Shown here in pieces: positions 37,901-50,527 of a stretch of DNA of 64,000 nt. The stretch is from positions 191,001 through 255,000 of the forward strand of contig JAWQEG010001225.1 of NCBI GenBank assembly GCA_033782935.1, written 5' to 3'. This DNA comes from Petrolisthes cinctipes (lineage: Eukaryota > Arthropoda > Malacostraca > Decapoda > Porcellanidae). A model generated the notes under the pieces. The model had not been told where the DNA came from, did not search any database, and saw only the letters and a list, made by a program, of their open reading frames with translations. Each line of letters begins with the position of its first letter. Positions within the stretch are counted from its first letter, which is position 1. The translations under genes and the position numbers were made by a program.

Positions 37901-39944
37901 ATAACTAAATATTCCAAGCCGCCATCCACCGATCAGTCCTCACACACTGTACTGCACCCACTGTGTGGCACGTCACGTGTAGCCAGGAACAGCAGGCAGT
38001 TCACGTGTAAATAACTAAATATTCCAGGCCCAGGCACGGCAGGCATTTCACGTGTAAATAACTAAATATTCCAGGCCCAGGCACGGCAGCCAGTTCACGT
38101 GTAAATAACTAAATATTCCGGGCCGCCATCCACGGTCCGGTCCTCACACACTGTACTGCACTCACTGTGTGGCACGTCACGTGTAGCCAGGCACGGCAGG
38201 CAGTTCACGTGTAAATAACTAAATATTCCAGGCCCAGGCACGGCCGCCAGTTCACGTGTAAATAACTAAATATTCCAGGCCGCCATTCACTGACCGGTCC
38301 TCACACACTGTACTGCACTCACTGTGTGGCACGTCACGTGTAGTTAGGCACGGCAGGCAGTTCACATGTAAAAAACTAAATATTCCAGGCCGCCATTCAC
38401 TGACCGGTCCTCACACAATGTACTGCACTCACTGTGTGGCACGTCACGTGTAGCCAGGCACGGCAGGCAGTTCACGTGTAAATAACTAAATATTCCAGGC
38501 CCAGGCACGGCAGCCAGTTCACGTGTAAATAACTAAATATTCCAGGCTGCCATCTACTGACTGGTCCTCACACACTGTAGTGCACTCACTGTGTGTCACG
38601 TCACGTGTAGCCAGGCACGGCAGGCAGTTCACGTGTAAATAACTAAATATTCCAGGTCGCCATCTACTGACTGGTCCTCACACACTGTACTGCACTCACT
38701 ATGTGGAACGTCACGTGTAGCCAGGCACAGCAGGCAGTTTACGTGTAAATAACTAAATATTCCAGGGCGCCACCCAATGACCGTTCCTCACACACTGTAC
38801 TGCACTCACTGTGTGGCACGTCACATGTAGCCAGGCACGGCAGACAGTTCATGTGTAAACAACTAAATATTCCTGGCTGCCACATACTGACCGGTCCTGA
38901 CACACTGTACTGCACTCACTATGTGGCACGTCACATGTAGCCAGGCACAGCAAGCAGTTTACATGTAAATAACTAAATATTCCGTGCCGCCATCCACTGA
39001 CCGGTCCTCACACACTGTAGTTTACTCACTGTGTGTCACGTCACGTGTAGCCAGGCACGGCAGGCAGTTCACGTGTAAATAACTAAATATTCCAGGCCAC
39101 CATCCACTGATCGGTCCTCACACACTGTACTGCACTCACTGTGTGGCACGTCACGTTTAGCCAGGCACAGCAGGCAGTTCAAGTGTAAATAACTAAATAT
39201 TCCAGGCCTAGGCACGGCAGGCAGTTCACGTGTAAATAACTAAATATTCCAGGCCGCCATCCACTGATCGGTCATCACACACTGTACTGCACTCACTGTG
39301 TGGCACGTCACGTGTAGCCAGGCACCGCAGGCAGTTCACGTGTAAATAACTAAATATTCCAGGGCGCCATCCACTGACCATTCCTCACACACTGTATTGC
39401 ACTCACTATGTGGCACGTCACGTGTAGCCAGGCACAGCAGGCAGTTCACGTGTAAATAACTAAATATTCCAGGCCGCCATCCACTGACCGGTCCTCACAC
39501 ACTGTACTGCACTCACTGTGTGGCACGTCACGTGTAGCCAGGCACCGCAGGCAGTTCACGTGTCAATAACTAAATATTCCAGGGTGCCATCCACTGAGCA
39601 TTCCTCACACACTGTACTGCACTCACTGTGTGTCACGTCACGTGTAGCCAGGCTCGGCAGGCAGTTCACATGTAAATAACTAAATATTCCAGGCCGCCAT
39701 TCACTGACCGTTCTTTACACACTGTACTGCACTCACTGTGTGGCACGTCACGTGTAGCCAGGCATGGCAGGCAGTTCACGTGTAAATAACTAAATATTCC
39801 AGGCTGCCATCCACTGATCGTTCCTCACACACTGTACTGCACTCACTGTGTGTCACGTCACGTGTAGCCAGGCTCGGCAGGCAGTTCACGTGTAAATAAC
39901 TAAATATTCCAGGCCGCCATCCACTGATCGTTCCTCACACACTG
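34990..39944 (+). repeat. Satellite array II
   Basis: About 5 kb of the same 110/47-bp satellite between the two solo LTR copies. It includes 19-bp-extended monomers (for example near 36375, GCCAGGCAGTTCACGTGTA) and AT-end variants reading CTAAATTTTCTAGG near 37030 and 37250. From about 38283 it repeats 31880 onward with offset 6403. Near 39190-39470 it has 267 bp more (two 110-bp plus one 47-bp unit), after which the offset is 6670. Confidence 0.95.
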
Positions 39945-41660
39945 TGTAAAAACTCTATTTTTGTCCCCTTACGTTATTCTTTGATATTTCTATTTTTTTA
40001 CTCTACTTGTGGAGGGAAACAAAAATCTACTGCCTTTAACAAAACAAAAAAAAACAACCAGTGTATGCTACACTCTATCCTATAGCTGTATCAACCTGGT
40101 CTGGAAAAAAAAACAAGATACCGATGAGGAACAGGACTTGCCTTGCGAATACCAAAAATAAATCATACAAAGGACAAGTCCAGCTCCTCTCCAGTACTGG
40201 GCAAACGCTGCCACCACCAGACCAAAGTCGATCAGAGGAACCAAGCGAGCACACACCGGAAGGGTAGCGTAACGTTACGTTAAGAAGGCTCGCGAGTAAG
40301 CAACCCAGACTACAATTTTAACGGGGGTACGATCAGTGTTGTGAAAGGAGAACTAATCTCTATATAGGTACACAGTCTATTTGTTATATCGGTGACGGAA
40401 ATACTCAGACAATTATAAACCCGTTTATTATCTTCACCTATTTGTTACATGTACAACAAGTTCCCTATAATAATAATTTCTGTCCCCCCCCCCCCTTTGC
40501 TAATATTACCTACTCCCTTTTCTGTCTACTAGGACAGGAATAATTCCGTGCCTCGCTAGTTGACAGAGCTAACACATAAATCCAAAACAAAAACAAGTAT
40601 TACTATGAAATATCCCCCCTCCCTTAATACAGTTCCTACTCCCTTTTCTGTCTACTAGGACAGGAATAATTCCGTGCCTCGCTAGTGACAGATCTAAGTA
40701 CATATAAAAAAAAATATTACATGAAGTGTCCCCCCTCCCACAATATTTCAAAGAATTCCTAATAATAAATTTTGCACAATAAGGCCGAAATATAGTCAAT
40801 ACTAAAAAAAAATAACATCCTAATCTCAATATTATAAATGAAACTATTAAATTGCCAGCAAATGTAGTTAATTTTCTTAGTACCACGTGGTTCACTAACA
40901 CCAAGGGAGAATGCTATTTAATGGCTGCCACCACCAGAGACGAGATCAGAATCAGCATGAGAAAAAAAACATACTTTATTTACTATGCCTGAATGTGACC
41001 ACACAATATTCCTTAGTTATATCCCATCACGGGACTTAGTAAATTCACCACACTATATTCACAATACTATATTTATGATGAGAGAGAGAGAGTTGGAACT
41101 CTTACCTGCCACCAGCAGAGACGAGATCAGAATGAGCTAGTAGCAACTCAGGGTACCGCCTCGCCATCTCCCCCACTCTCACTCTCTTAAGCAAAGTAGT
41201 GACCAACTCATCTTAATTTCTGGCAATTCCATCAGTTCTACCCTTACTGGTGTATATAATTACATAACCTAATTTAAACATATAAGTGAGCTCAAATATA
41301 TTGCTTTCTCCCTTGTGTAAAGTTTTACACTACTGTTATTTACATATTCAAGGCATGTATTGTTCCGCCAACCAGAAAATGTACTGTCCCGACTGTAGGC
41401 CCTAACTAATCTAATTAATTTTCTAAGCAAGTTACAATTAAATGCCGGTAACAGTATGGGAATGTTAGCTTCGTTATTATATATTATAATTAGAAATGCA
41501 GGTTATTCCCTGTCTCAATTAAATTATTTTACATTCCTTTCTTAAATCACCGCCTGGCTACTCCCTACAATTCTACACTAAAAACCTATTCTAATACATA
41601 TAAATATACAACACCCGTAAATATCCCGAATAATAATACATATAAAATAGGGGTGTTACA
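39945..41660. mobile_element. Probable solo LTR, copy B (1716 bp), duplicate of copy A
   Basis: Near-identical to 33275-34989 with offset 6670, then 6671 after one extra C in the poly-C tract near 40485. By eye I find about four substitutions (near 39985, 40068, 40797 and 40820) and this one indel. The same ACTG duplication flanks it (39941-39944, 41661-41664), at the same satellite position and with matching satellite on both sides. It was therefore copied with its surroundings and is not a second insertion. Confidence 0.85.
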
Positions 41661-44600
41661 ACTGTACTGCACTCACTGTATGTCACGTCACGTGTAGCCA
41701 GGCTCGGCAGGCAGTTCATGTGTAAATAACTAAATATTCCAGTCCGCCATCTACTGACCGGTCCTCACACACTGTACTGCACTCACTATGTGGCACGTCA
41801 CGTGTAGCCAGGCACAGCAGGCAGTTTACGTGTAAATAATTAAATATTCCAGGCCCAGGCACGGCAGCCAGTTCATGTGTAAATAACTAAATATTCCAGG
41901 CCGCCATCCACTGACCGGTCCTCACACACTGTACTGCACTCACTTTGTGGCACGTCACGTGTAGCCAGGCACGGCAGGCAGTTCACGTGTAAATAACTAA
42001 ATATTCCAGGCCGCCATCCACTGACCAGTCCTCACACACTGTACTGCACTCACTGTGTGGCATGTCACGTGTAGCCAGGCACAGCAGGCAGTTCACGTGT
42101 AAATAACTAAATATTCCAGGCCGCCATCCACTGACCGGTCCTCACACACTGTACTGCACTTACTGTGTGGCACGTCACGTGTAGCCAGGCACGGCAGGCA
42201 GTTCACGTGTAAATAACTAAATATTCCAGGCCCAGGCACGGCAGCCAGTTCACGTGTAAATAACTAAATATTCCAGGCCGCCATCCACTAACCGGTCCTC
42301 ACACACTGCACTGCACTCACTGTGTGACACGTCACGTGTAGCCAGGCACGGCAGGCAGTTCACGTGTAAATAACTAAATATTCCAGGGCGCCATCCACTG
42401 ACCATTCCTCACACACTGTACTGCACTCACTGTGTGTCACGTCACGTGTAGCAAGGCTCGGCAGGCAGTTCACATGTAAATAACTAAATATTCCAGGCCG
42501 CCATTCACTGACCGTTCCTTACACACTGTACTGCACTCACTGTGTGGCACGTCACGTGTAGCCAGGCATGGCAGGCAGTTCACGTGTAAATAACTAAATA
42601 TTCCAGGCCGCCATCCACTGACCGTTCCTCACACACTGTACTGCACTCACTTTGTGTCACGTCACGTGTAGCCAGGCTCGGCAGGCAGTTCACGTGTAAA
42701 TAACTAAATATTCCAGGCCACCATCTACTGACCGGTCCTCACACACTGTACTGCACTCACTATGTGGCACATCACGTGTAGCCAGGCACAGCAGGCAGTT
42801 TACGTGTAAATAACTAAATATTCCAGGCCTAGGCACGGCAGCCAGTTCATGTGTAAATAACTAAATATTCCGGGCCGCCATCCACTGACCGGTCCTCACA
42901 CACTGTAGTGCACTCACTGTGTGGCACGTCACGTGTAGCCAGGCACGGCAGGCAGTTCACATGTAAATAACTATATATTCCAGGCTGCCATCCACTGACC
43001 GGTCCTCACACACTGTAGTGCACTCACTGTGTGTCACTTCACGTGTAGCCAGGCAGTTCACGTGTAGCCAGGTAAGGCAGGCAGTTCACGTGTAAATAAC
43101 TAAATATTCCAGGGCGCCATCCACTGATCGGTCCTCACATACTGTACTGCACTCACTGTGTGGCACGTCGCATGTAGCCAGGCACGGCAGGCAGTTCACG
43201 TGTAAATAACTAAATATTCCAGGCCCAGGCACGGCCGCCAGTTCACGTGTAAATAACTAAATATTCCAGGCCGCCATCCACTGACCGGTCCTCACACACT
43301 GTACTGAACTCACTGTGTGGCACGTCACGTGTAGCCAGGCACGGCAGGCAGTTCACGTGTAAATAACTAAATATTCCAGGGCGCCATCTACTGACCGTTC
43401 CTCACACACTGTACTGCACTCACTGTGTGTCACGTCACGTGTAGCCAGGCTCGGCAGGCAGTTCACATGTAAATAACTAAATATTCCAGGCCGCCATCCA
43501 CTGACCGGTCCTCACACACTGTACTACATTCAATGTGTGGCACCTCACGTGTAGCCAGGCACGGCGGCAGTTAACGTGTAAATAACTAAATATTCCAGCC
43601 GCCATCCACTGATCGGTCCTCACACACTGTACTGCACTCACTGTGTGGCACGTCACGTGTAGCCAGGCACGGCAGGCGGTTCACGTGTAAATATCTAAAT
43701 TTTCTAGGCTGCCATCCACTGATCGGTCCAAACACTCTCTACTGCACTCACTGTGTGGCATGTCACGTGTAGCCAGGCACGGCAGGCAGTTCACGTGTAA
43801 ATAACTAAATATTCCAGGCCGCCATCCACTGACCGGTCCTCACACACTGTACTGCACTCACAGTGTGGCACGTCATGTGTAGCCAGGCAGTTCACGTGTA
43901 GCCAGGTAAGGCAGGCAGTTCACGTGTAAATAACTAAATATTCCAGGCCGCCATCCACTGACCGGTCCTCACACACTGTACTGCACTCACTGTGTGGCAC
44001 GTCACGTGTAGCCAGGCACGGCGGCAGTTAACATGTAAATAACTAAATATTCCAGGCCGCCATCCACTGATCGGTCCTCACACACTGTACTGCACTCACT
44101 GTGTGGCACGTCACGTGTAGCCAGGCTCGGCAGGCAGTTCACTTGTAAATAACTAAATATTCCAGTCCGCCATCCAATGACCGGTCCTCACACACTGTAC
44201 TGCACTCACTGTGTGGCACGGCATGTGTAACCAGGCACGGCAGTCAGTTCACGTGTAAATAATTAAATATTTCAGGCCGCCATCCACTGACCGGTCCTTA
44301 CACACTGTAGTGCACTCACTGTGTGTCACTTCACGTGTAGCCAGGCAGTTCACGTGTAGCCAGGTAAGGCAGGCAGTTCACGTGTAAATAACTAAATATT
44401 CCAGGCCGCCATCCACGGACCGGTCCTCACACACTGTACTGCTCTCACTGTGTGGCACGTCACATGTAGCCAGGCACGGCAGGCAGTTCACGTGTAAATA
44501 ACTAAATATTCCAGGCCGCCATTCGCTGACCGGTCCTCACACACGAAACTGCACTCATTGTGTGGCACGTCACGTGTAGCCAGGCACGGCAGGCAGTTCA

Positions 44601-47600
44601 CATGTAAATAACTAAATATTCCAGGCCCAGGCACGGCAGCCAGTTCACGTGTAAATAACTAAATATTCCAGGCCACCATTCACTAACCGGTCCTCACACA
44701 CTGTACTGCACTCACTGTGTGGCACGTCATGTGTAGCCAGGCACGGCAGCCAGTTTACGTGTAAATAACTAAATATTCCAGGCCGCCATATACTGATCGG
44801 TCCTCACACACTGTACTGCACTCACTGTGTGGCATGTCACGTGTAGCCAGCCACGGCAGGTAGTTCACGCGTAAATAATTAAATATTCCAGGCTGCCATC
44901 CACTGACCAGTCCTCACACACTGTACCGCACTCATTGTGTGGCTCGTCACGTGTAGCCAGGCACGGCAGGCAGTTCACGTGTAAATAACTAAATATTCCA
45001 GGCCGCCATCCACTGACCTGTCCTCACACACTGTACTGCACTCACTGTGTGACATGTCACGTGTAGCCAGGCTCGGCAGGCAGTTTACGTGTAAATAACT
45101 AAATATTCCAGGCCGCCGTTCACTGACCGGTCCTCACACACTGTACTGCACTTACTGTGTGGCACGTCACGTGTAGCCAGGCACGGCAGGCAGTTCACGT
45201 GTAAATAACTAAATATTCCAGGCCCAGGCACTGCAGCCAGTTCACGTGTAAATAACTAAATATTCTAGACCGCCATCCACTGACCGTTCCTCACACACTG
45301 TACTGCACTCACTGTGTGTCACGTCACGTGTAGCCAGGCTCGGCAGCCAGTTCACGTGTAAATAAATAAATATTCCAGGCCGCCATTCACTGACCGGTCC
45401 TCACACACTGTACTGCACTCACTGTGTGGCACGTGACGTGTAGCCAGGCTCAGCAGGCAGTTCACATGTAAATAACTAAATATTCCAGGCCGCCATTCAC
45501 TGACTGGTCCTCACACACTGTACTGCACTCACTGTGTGTCACGTCACGTGTAGCCAGGCACGGCAGGCAGTTCACGTGTAAATAACTAAATATTCCAGGC
45601 CCAGGCACAGCAGCCAGTTCATGTGTAAATAACTAAATATTCCAGGCCGCCATCCACTGACCGGTCCTCACACACTGTACTGCACTCACTCTGTGGCGCG
45701 TCACGTGTAGCCAGGCACAGCAGGCAGTTCACGTGTAAATAACTAAATATTCCGGGCCGCCATTCAGTGACCGGTCCTCACACACTGTACTGCACTCACT
45801 GTGTGTCACGTCACGTGTAGCCAGGCACGGCAGGTTGTTCACATGTAAATAACTAAATATTCCAGGCCGCCATACACTGACCGGTCCTCACACACTGTAC
45901 TGCACTCACTGTGTGGCACGTCATGTGTAGCAAGGCACGGCAGGCAGTTCACGTGTAAATAACTAAATATTCTTGGCCGCCATCCACTGGCCGGTCCTCA
46001 CACACTGTAGTGCACTCACTGTGTGTCACTTCACGTGTAGCCAGGCAGTTCACGTGTAGCCAGGTAAGGCAGGCAGTTCACGTGTAAATAACTAAATATT
46101 CCAGGCCCAGGCACGGCCGCCAGTTCACGTGTAAATAACTAAATATTCCAGGCCGCCATACACTGACTGGTCCTCACACACTGTACTGAACTCACTGTGT
46201 GGCACGTCACGTGTAGCCAGGCACGGCAGGCAGTTCACGTGTAAATAACTAAATATTCCAGGCCGCCATCTACTGACCGGTCCTCACACACTGTAGTGCA
46301 CTCACTGTGTGTCACGTCACGTGTAGCCAGGCAACGCAGGCAATTCACGTGTAGCCAGGCAAGGCAGGCAGTTCACGTGTAAATAACTAAATATTCCAAG
46401 CCCAGGCACAGCAGGCATTTTACGTGTAAATAACTAAATATTCCAGGCCCAGGCACGGCAGCCAGTTCACGTGTAAATAACTAAATATTACAGGCCGTCA
46501 TCCACTGACCGGACCTCACACACTGTACTGCACTCACTGTGTGTCACGTCACGTGTAGCCAGGCAACGCAGGCAATTCACGTGTAGCCAGGCAAGGCAGG
46601 CAGTTCACGTGTAAATAACTAAATATTCCAGGCCCAGGCACGGCAGCCAGTTCACGTGTAAATAACTAAATATTCCAGGCTGCCACATACTGATCGGTCC
46701 TCACACACTGTACTGCACTCACTATGTGGCACGTCACGTGTAGGCAGGCACGGCAGGCAGTTCACGTGTAAATAACTAAATATTCCAGGCCGCCATCCCC
46801 TGACCGTTCCTCACACACTGTACTGCACTCACTGTGTGTCACGTCACGTGTAGCCAGGCTCGGCAGGCAGTTCACATGTAAATAACTAAATATTTCAAGC
46901 CGCCATTCTCTGACCGGTCCTCACACAATGTACTGCACTCACTATGTGGAGCGTCACGTGTAGCCAGGCACAGCAGGCAGTTTACGTGTAAATAACTAAA
47001 TATTCCGGGCCGCCATCTACTGACCGGTCCTCACACACTGTAGTGCACTCACTGTGTGGCATGTCACGTGTAGCCAGGCAAGGCAGGCAGTTCACGTGTA
47101 AAAAATTAAATATTCCAGGCCGCCATCCACCGATCAGTCCTCACACACTGTACTGCACTCACTGTGTGGCACGTCACGTGTAGCCAGGCACAGCAGGCAG
47201 TTCAAGTGTAAATAACTAAATTTTCAAGGCCCAGGCACGGCAGGCATTTCACGTGTAAATAACTAAATATTCCAGGCCGAGGCATGGCAGCCAGTTCACG
47301 TGTAAATAACTAAATAGTCCAGGCCGCCATCCACTGACCGGTCCTCACACACTGTACTGCACTCACTGTGTGGCACGTCACGTGTAGCCAGGCACGGCAG
47401 GCAGTTCACGTGTAAATAACTAAATATTCCAGGCCCAGGCACGGCAGCCAGTTCACGTGTAAATAACTAAATATTCCAGGCCGCCATCTACTGACTGGTC
47501 CTCACACACTGTAGTGCACTCACTGTGTGTCACGTCACGTGTAGCCAGGCACGGCAGGCAGTTCACGTGTAAATAACTAAATATTCCAGGCCGCCATCTA

Positions 47601-48171
47601 CTGACTGGTCCTCACACACTGTACTGCACTCACTATGTGGAATGTCACGTGTAGCCAGGCACAGCAGGCAGTTTACGTGTAAATAACTAAATATTCCAGG
47701 GCGCCACCCAATGACCGTTCCTCACACACTGTACTGCACTCACTGTGTGGCACGTCACATGTAGCCAGGCAATGGAGGCAGTTCACGTGTAAATAACTAA
47801 ATATTCCAGGCCACCATCCACTGACCGGTCTTTACACACTGTACTGCACTCACTGTGTGGCACGTCACGTGTAGCCAGGCACAGCAGGCAGTTCACGTGT
47901 AAATAACTAAATATTCCATGCCTAGGCACGGCAGCCAGTTCACGTGTAAATAACTAAATATTCCAGGCCTAGGCACGGCAGGCAGTTCACGTGTAAATAA
48001 CTAAATATTCCAGGCCGCCATCCACTGATCGGTCATCACACACTGTACTGCACTCACTATGTGGCACGTCACGTGTAGCCAGGCACAGCAGGCAGTTCAC
48101 GTGTAAATAACTAAATATTCCAGGCCGCCATCCACTGACCGGTCCTCACACACTGTACTGCACTCACTGTG
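41661..48171 (+). repeat. Satellite array III
   Basis: About 6.5 kb of the satellite. 41661 to about 43890 repeats 34990 to about 37220 (offset 6671, 6670 after a 1-bp deletion near 43590). From about 44.4 kb to the right end it resembles 60.4-64.0 kb. It ends with CTGTG at 48167-48171, the left target duplication of the young element. Confidence 0.95.
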
Positions 48172-48564
48172 TGTAGGAGTAGGCAGTAAGGAAACTCAGC
48201 CTTCTAATACAAAAATATATTGTAGGTAGTGCACAATATAGCAGAACTGTGGCGACGTGGCTGTATGGCGTGCTGGCTGTTGTCAGGGCGAGAGGTGCTG
48301 TGGAAGTGACCCTCCCTCACGTCTCCTCGCCGGTTTTACCTCTGTCTCGACATCACACCGAACCACAGTCCCGCCTCAATGAACCTCAATGAACAAGGGA
48401 GCTGGAAATCTAACTACTTGATAGACCAGTTGTTAAATCACTTAATTAAATAATGCAGCACACCTGTCTACCACGCTACACGCCCATACACATACATACA
48501 CATTAAGCACAATATAAGGTAAACAGCACATACACATTGAACACAATATATGGTGAACAGCACA
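48172..48564 (-). repeat. 3' LTR of the young element, 393 bp
   Basis: In the element's direction it begins TGTGCTGTTC at 48564, right after the polypurine tract, and ends CTCCTACA at 48172. It differs from the other LTR at one base (48299). Its first ~70 nt carry a 34-bp near-tandem repeat, so the CAGCACA end motif occurs twice. Confidence 0.95.
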
Positions 48565-48573
48565 CTCCCCCCT
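48565..48573 (-). promoter_or_regulatory. Polypurine tract
   Basis: The minus strand reads AGGGGGGAG immediately before the 3' LTR start. This is the expected place and composition for the plus-strand primer of reverse transcription. Confidence 0.9.
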
Positions 48574-48676
48574 GAATCTCATTCATATAACAGTACATTT
48601 TCTACAAAAGCCAAAAAAACACGCATACGTACATGCACGCACACACACAAACACCCACACAAGGTCTCCATACAAC
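48574..48676 (-). other. 3' untranslated spacer between pol and polypurine tract
   Basis: About 100 bp, rich in CA/AC dinucleotides and short ACATAC runs; no gene seen. Confidence 0.7.
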
Positions 48677-50524
48677 TTAGTCACAAATGGAACATTCTCT
48701 ACGCTTCCTGATCCTGCCTGAACGCCTCGGCATCTCAGCATCTACCGCAATCGTGTCGACGTCCCCTTCATCGTCATCAGCTGCGTCTTGCTCTTCTCCG
48801 CCATCAGTTCTGACAGGGAGCCGAATGAGGAGCTCATCCTCATCGTTTCTCTCCTCCGCCGTGCCGTCCTCGCCACCATCACCAGTGCGCGGACGAAGGT
48901 CTTTAACATGACGGGGAACTCCATTGACTTCGGCGGCATGGTCTGACAGCATCCTCGTAACCGTGCCTGCTTCATACCGTGTGTCACTGCGAACGTTGGG
49001 GGGTTTGACCCATACTTTATCCCCGTCACGATACGGCCCCCTTCCTGCCAGTTCTTCCTCTGTATCCACCTCTGGATCCACTTCGCGTATTCTCACAGTG
49101 TACCGGTACAGCAGGTTTGAGGGAGCAGTTGCTGACTCTACATCATCCAGGGGTCTCAGGTTATATAAGTACACCGCCTCCTCCACCGAGCAGCCCTTCC
49201 TTGCCGCGATAACCTTGACAGAACGGTGGCACCTCTCTACTATCCCGTTCCCTGAAGGAACGTGCGCACATCTGAACCGCAATCTGACATTCCACCGTCG
49301 TGCGAAACTTGCAAAGAGCTTGCTGCGGAAAGCAGTGTCATTGTCGGTTAGTAGTTCCTCCGGTGCTCCACGTTCACAGAAAATTGCTTCTAGCTGCTTA
49401 ATAACACTCTCGCTGGTTTGAAGCCTCAACTGTCGCCATATCGTGAACCTTGACGGACCGCAGTCGATGAGGCTCAGGTACGGCTTGCCTTTAACATGCG
49501 TTATGTCCATGCCGACCCGCTGCCACACGTTGTCCACCTCCAAGCTCCCTCTCCGCCACTTAACGGGTGCAGGGTCGATGACATGACAGGTCTCGCAGTC
49601 CGCCACAATGGAGTTTACTTGCCGTCGAGTGACTGTCGGAAGTACCCTCTTTACAAAGTAAAGGGTTCGTTTTACACCTGGATGTCCTGTGGCATGATGA
49701 ATCTCCTCTATCTTACTCTTATCCACTTCAGCGGCGGCAGCACACATGGGCTTCAAACCAGAGGAGAGAGTAGGCGGCGTGGGTGGAGGAGGGTGCGTTA
49801 CATGTGCCTTTAACCAGCGCTGTGGCACACGCGTCAGACTATCAGCCTTGTTACCACTGGACGGGACGAGTGTAACAGTCAGCTGAATGGCGTATTCTTC
49901 CACCATCGATGTCACGATACCAATCCTTCTCCGAATAAGCATCTCGCTCGCCGCTTTTGTCCGAAGTCTGCTCCTTCCTGTCAACGCGTCAGTAATCCAG
50001 CGATGCACCGTGGAGGAGTCCGTCAACAACTCCACCTTCTTAAATTCCCAGGCCAGCGCGAGATTAAGTCCTTTTATGACGGAGTCTAATTCAGCCATAT
50101 TAATGTGCGTGGCATCGTCTTTACGAAGCTGGCTGGCATCCTCCACGACGCATCCATCCACCTCAACTGCAACGCCGAGTGCGAGGGAACTAGCATCGAC
50201 CCATATCCTGGCCTCGTCACTCCTAACACTCCATTTGCCTCGAACCGGGTCATTCTTCCTGACTTCGGCGTTAACCTCCTCCAGCATCCTTCTTAGTTCT
50301 TCGTCAGTGACAACGTCGTCCCATTTCTCTGTCAGGTTATTCACTTTTCTCTTCATGTAAGCCGCAGCCACTCGTAGCCACCCGCACACTGGATAATGGC
50401 CTGTTAACTTGCCACAATATGAGAACACAGTCCGTCGCGTCATCATTTTCGGTACATCTGGCACGGTGTTGTCTCTCCTCCAGACAAGGTCTCCCTGCTC
50501 CCCCCAGACCTTTAGGCCTAATGC
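48677..50524 (-). CDS. pol: pol, C-terminal part: end of RT, RNase H and integrase
   Basis: The frame continues that of the upstream pol part after one TGA; the 20 codons before the GTG at 50464 are also open. Counting from that GTG (595 aa), RNase H has the D-E-D-D set: Asp90 (WVDASS), Glu125 (INMAELD), Asp149 (LLTDSS) and Asp208 (NKADSLT). Integrase follows: zinc-binding His257, His261, Cys290 and Cys293, then catalytic Asp320 (VGMDIT), Asp374 (LLTDND) and Glu410 (GIVERCH), with 35 residues between the last two (DD35E). A GPY stretch lies at 476-478. The tail is acidic, then basic (RRSGRIRKRR, 580-589), perhaps a nuclear-import or chromatin-tethering end. All key residues are intact. RNase H removes template RNA and integrase inserts the cDNA. 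This part would only be made by readthrough of the TGA or from an unmutated source copy. Confidence 0.9.
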   Translation of the reverse strand, partial: ALGLKVWGEQGDLVWRRDNTVPDVPKMMTRRTVFSYCGKLTGHYPVCGWLRVAAAYMKRKVNNLTEKWDDVVTDEELRRMLEEVNAEVRKNDPVRGKWSVRSDEARIWVDASSLALGVAVEVDGCVVEDASQLRKDDATHINMAELDSVIKGLNLALAWEFKKVELLTDSSTVHRWITDALTGRSRLRTKAASEMLIRRRIGIVTSMVEEYAIQLTVTLVPSSGNKADSLTRVPQRWLKAHVTHPPPPTPPTLSSGLKPMCAAAAEVDKSKIEEIHHATGHPGVKRTLYFVKRVLPTVTRRQVNSIVADCETCHVIDPAPVKWRRGSLEVDNVWQRVGMDITHVKGKPYLSLIDCGPSRFTIWRQLRLQTSESVIKQLEAIFCERGAPEELLTDNDTAFRSKLFASFARRWNVRLRFRCAHVPSGNGIVERCHRSVKVIAARKGCSVEEAVYLYNLRPLDDVESATAPSNLLYRYTVRIREVDPEVDTEEELAGRGPYRDGDKVWVKPPNVRSDTRYEAGTVTRMLSDHAAEVNGVPRHVKDLRPRTGDGGEDGTAEERNDEDELLIRLPVRTDGGEEQDAADDDEGDVDTIAVDAEMPRRSGRIRKRRECSICD

Positions 50525-50527
50525 TCA
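50525..50527 (-). other. In-frame TGA interrupting pol within RT
   Basis: The two pol parts are in the same frame (51688 and 50464 differ by a multiple of three). They are separated only by this stop, 34 residues after the YIDD motif and just before a conserved-looking LGLKVW stretch. The next codon is GCA, not the leaky CUA context. A single-base nonsense change is the likeliest cause. Confidence 0.85.

Noticed and set aside
39945..41660. Second solo LTR as an independent insertion at a preferred site
   Set aside because: Flanking satellite on both sides matches copy A monomer by monomer and the sequences are almost identical, so duplication of one insertion is simpler.
48687..50360. Long plus-strand and alternate-frame open frames opposite the young element's pol and gag
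   Set aside because: They are shadows in a GC-rich coding region. The minus-strand frames carry all the conserved RT, RNase H, integrase and zinc-knuckle motifs.
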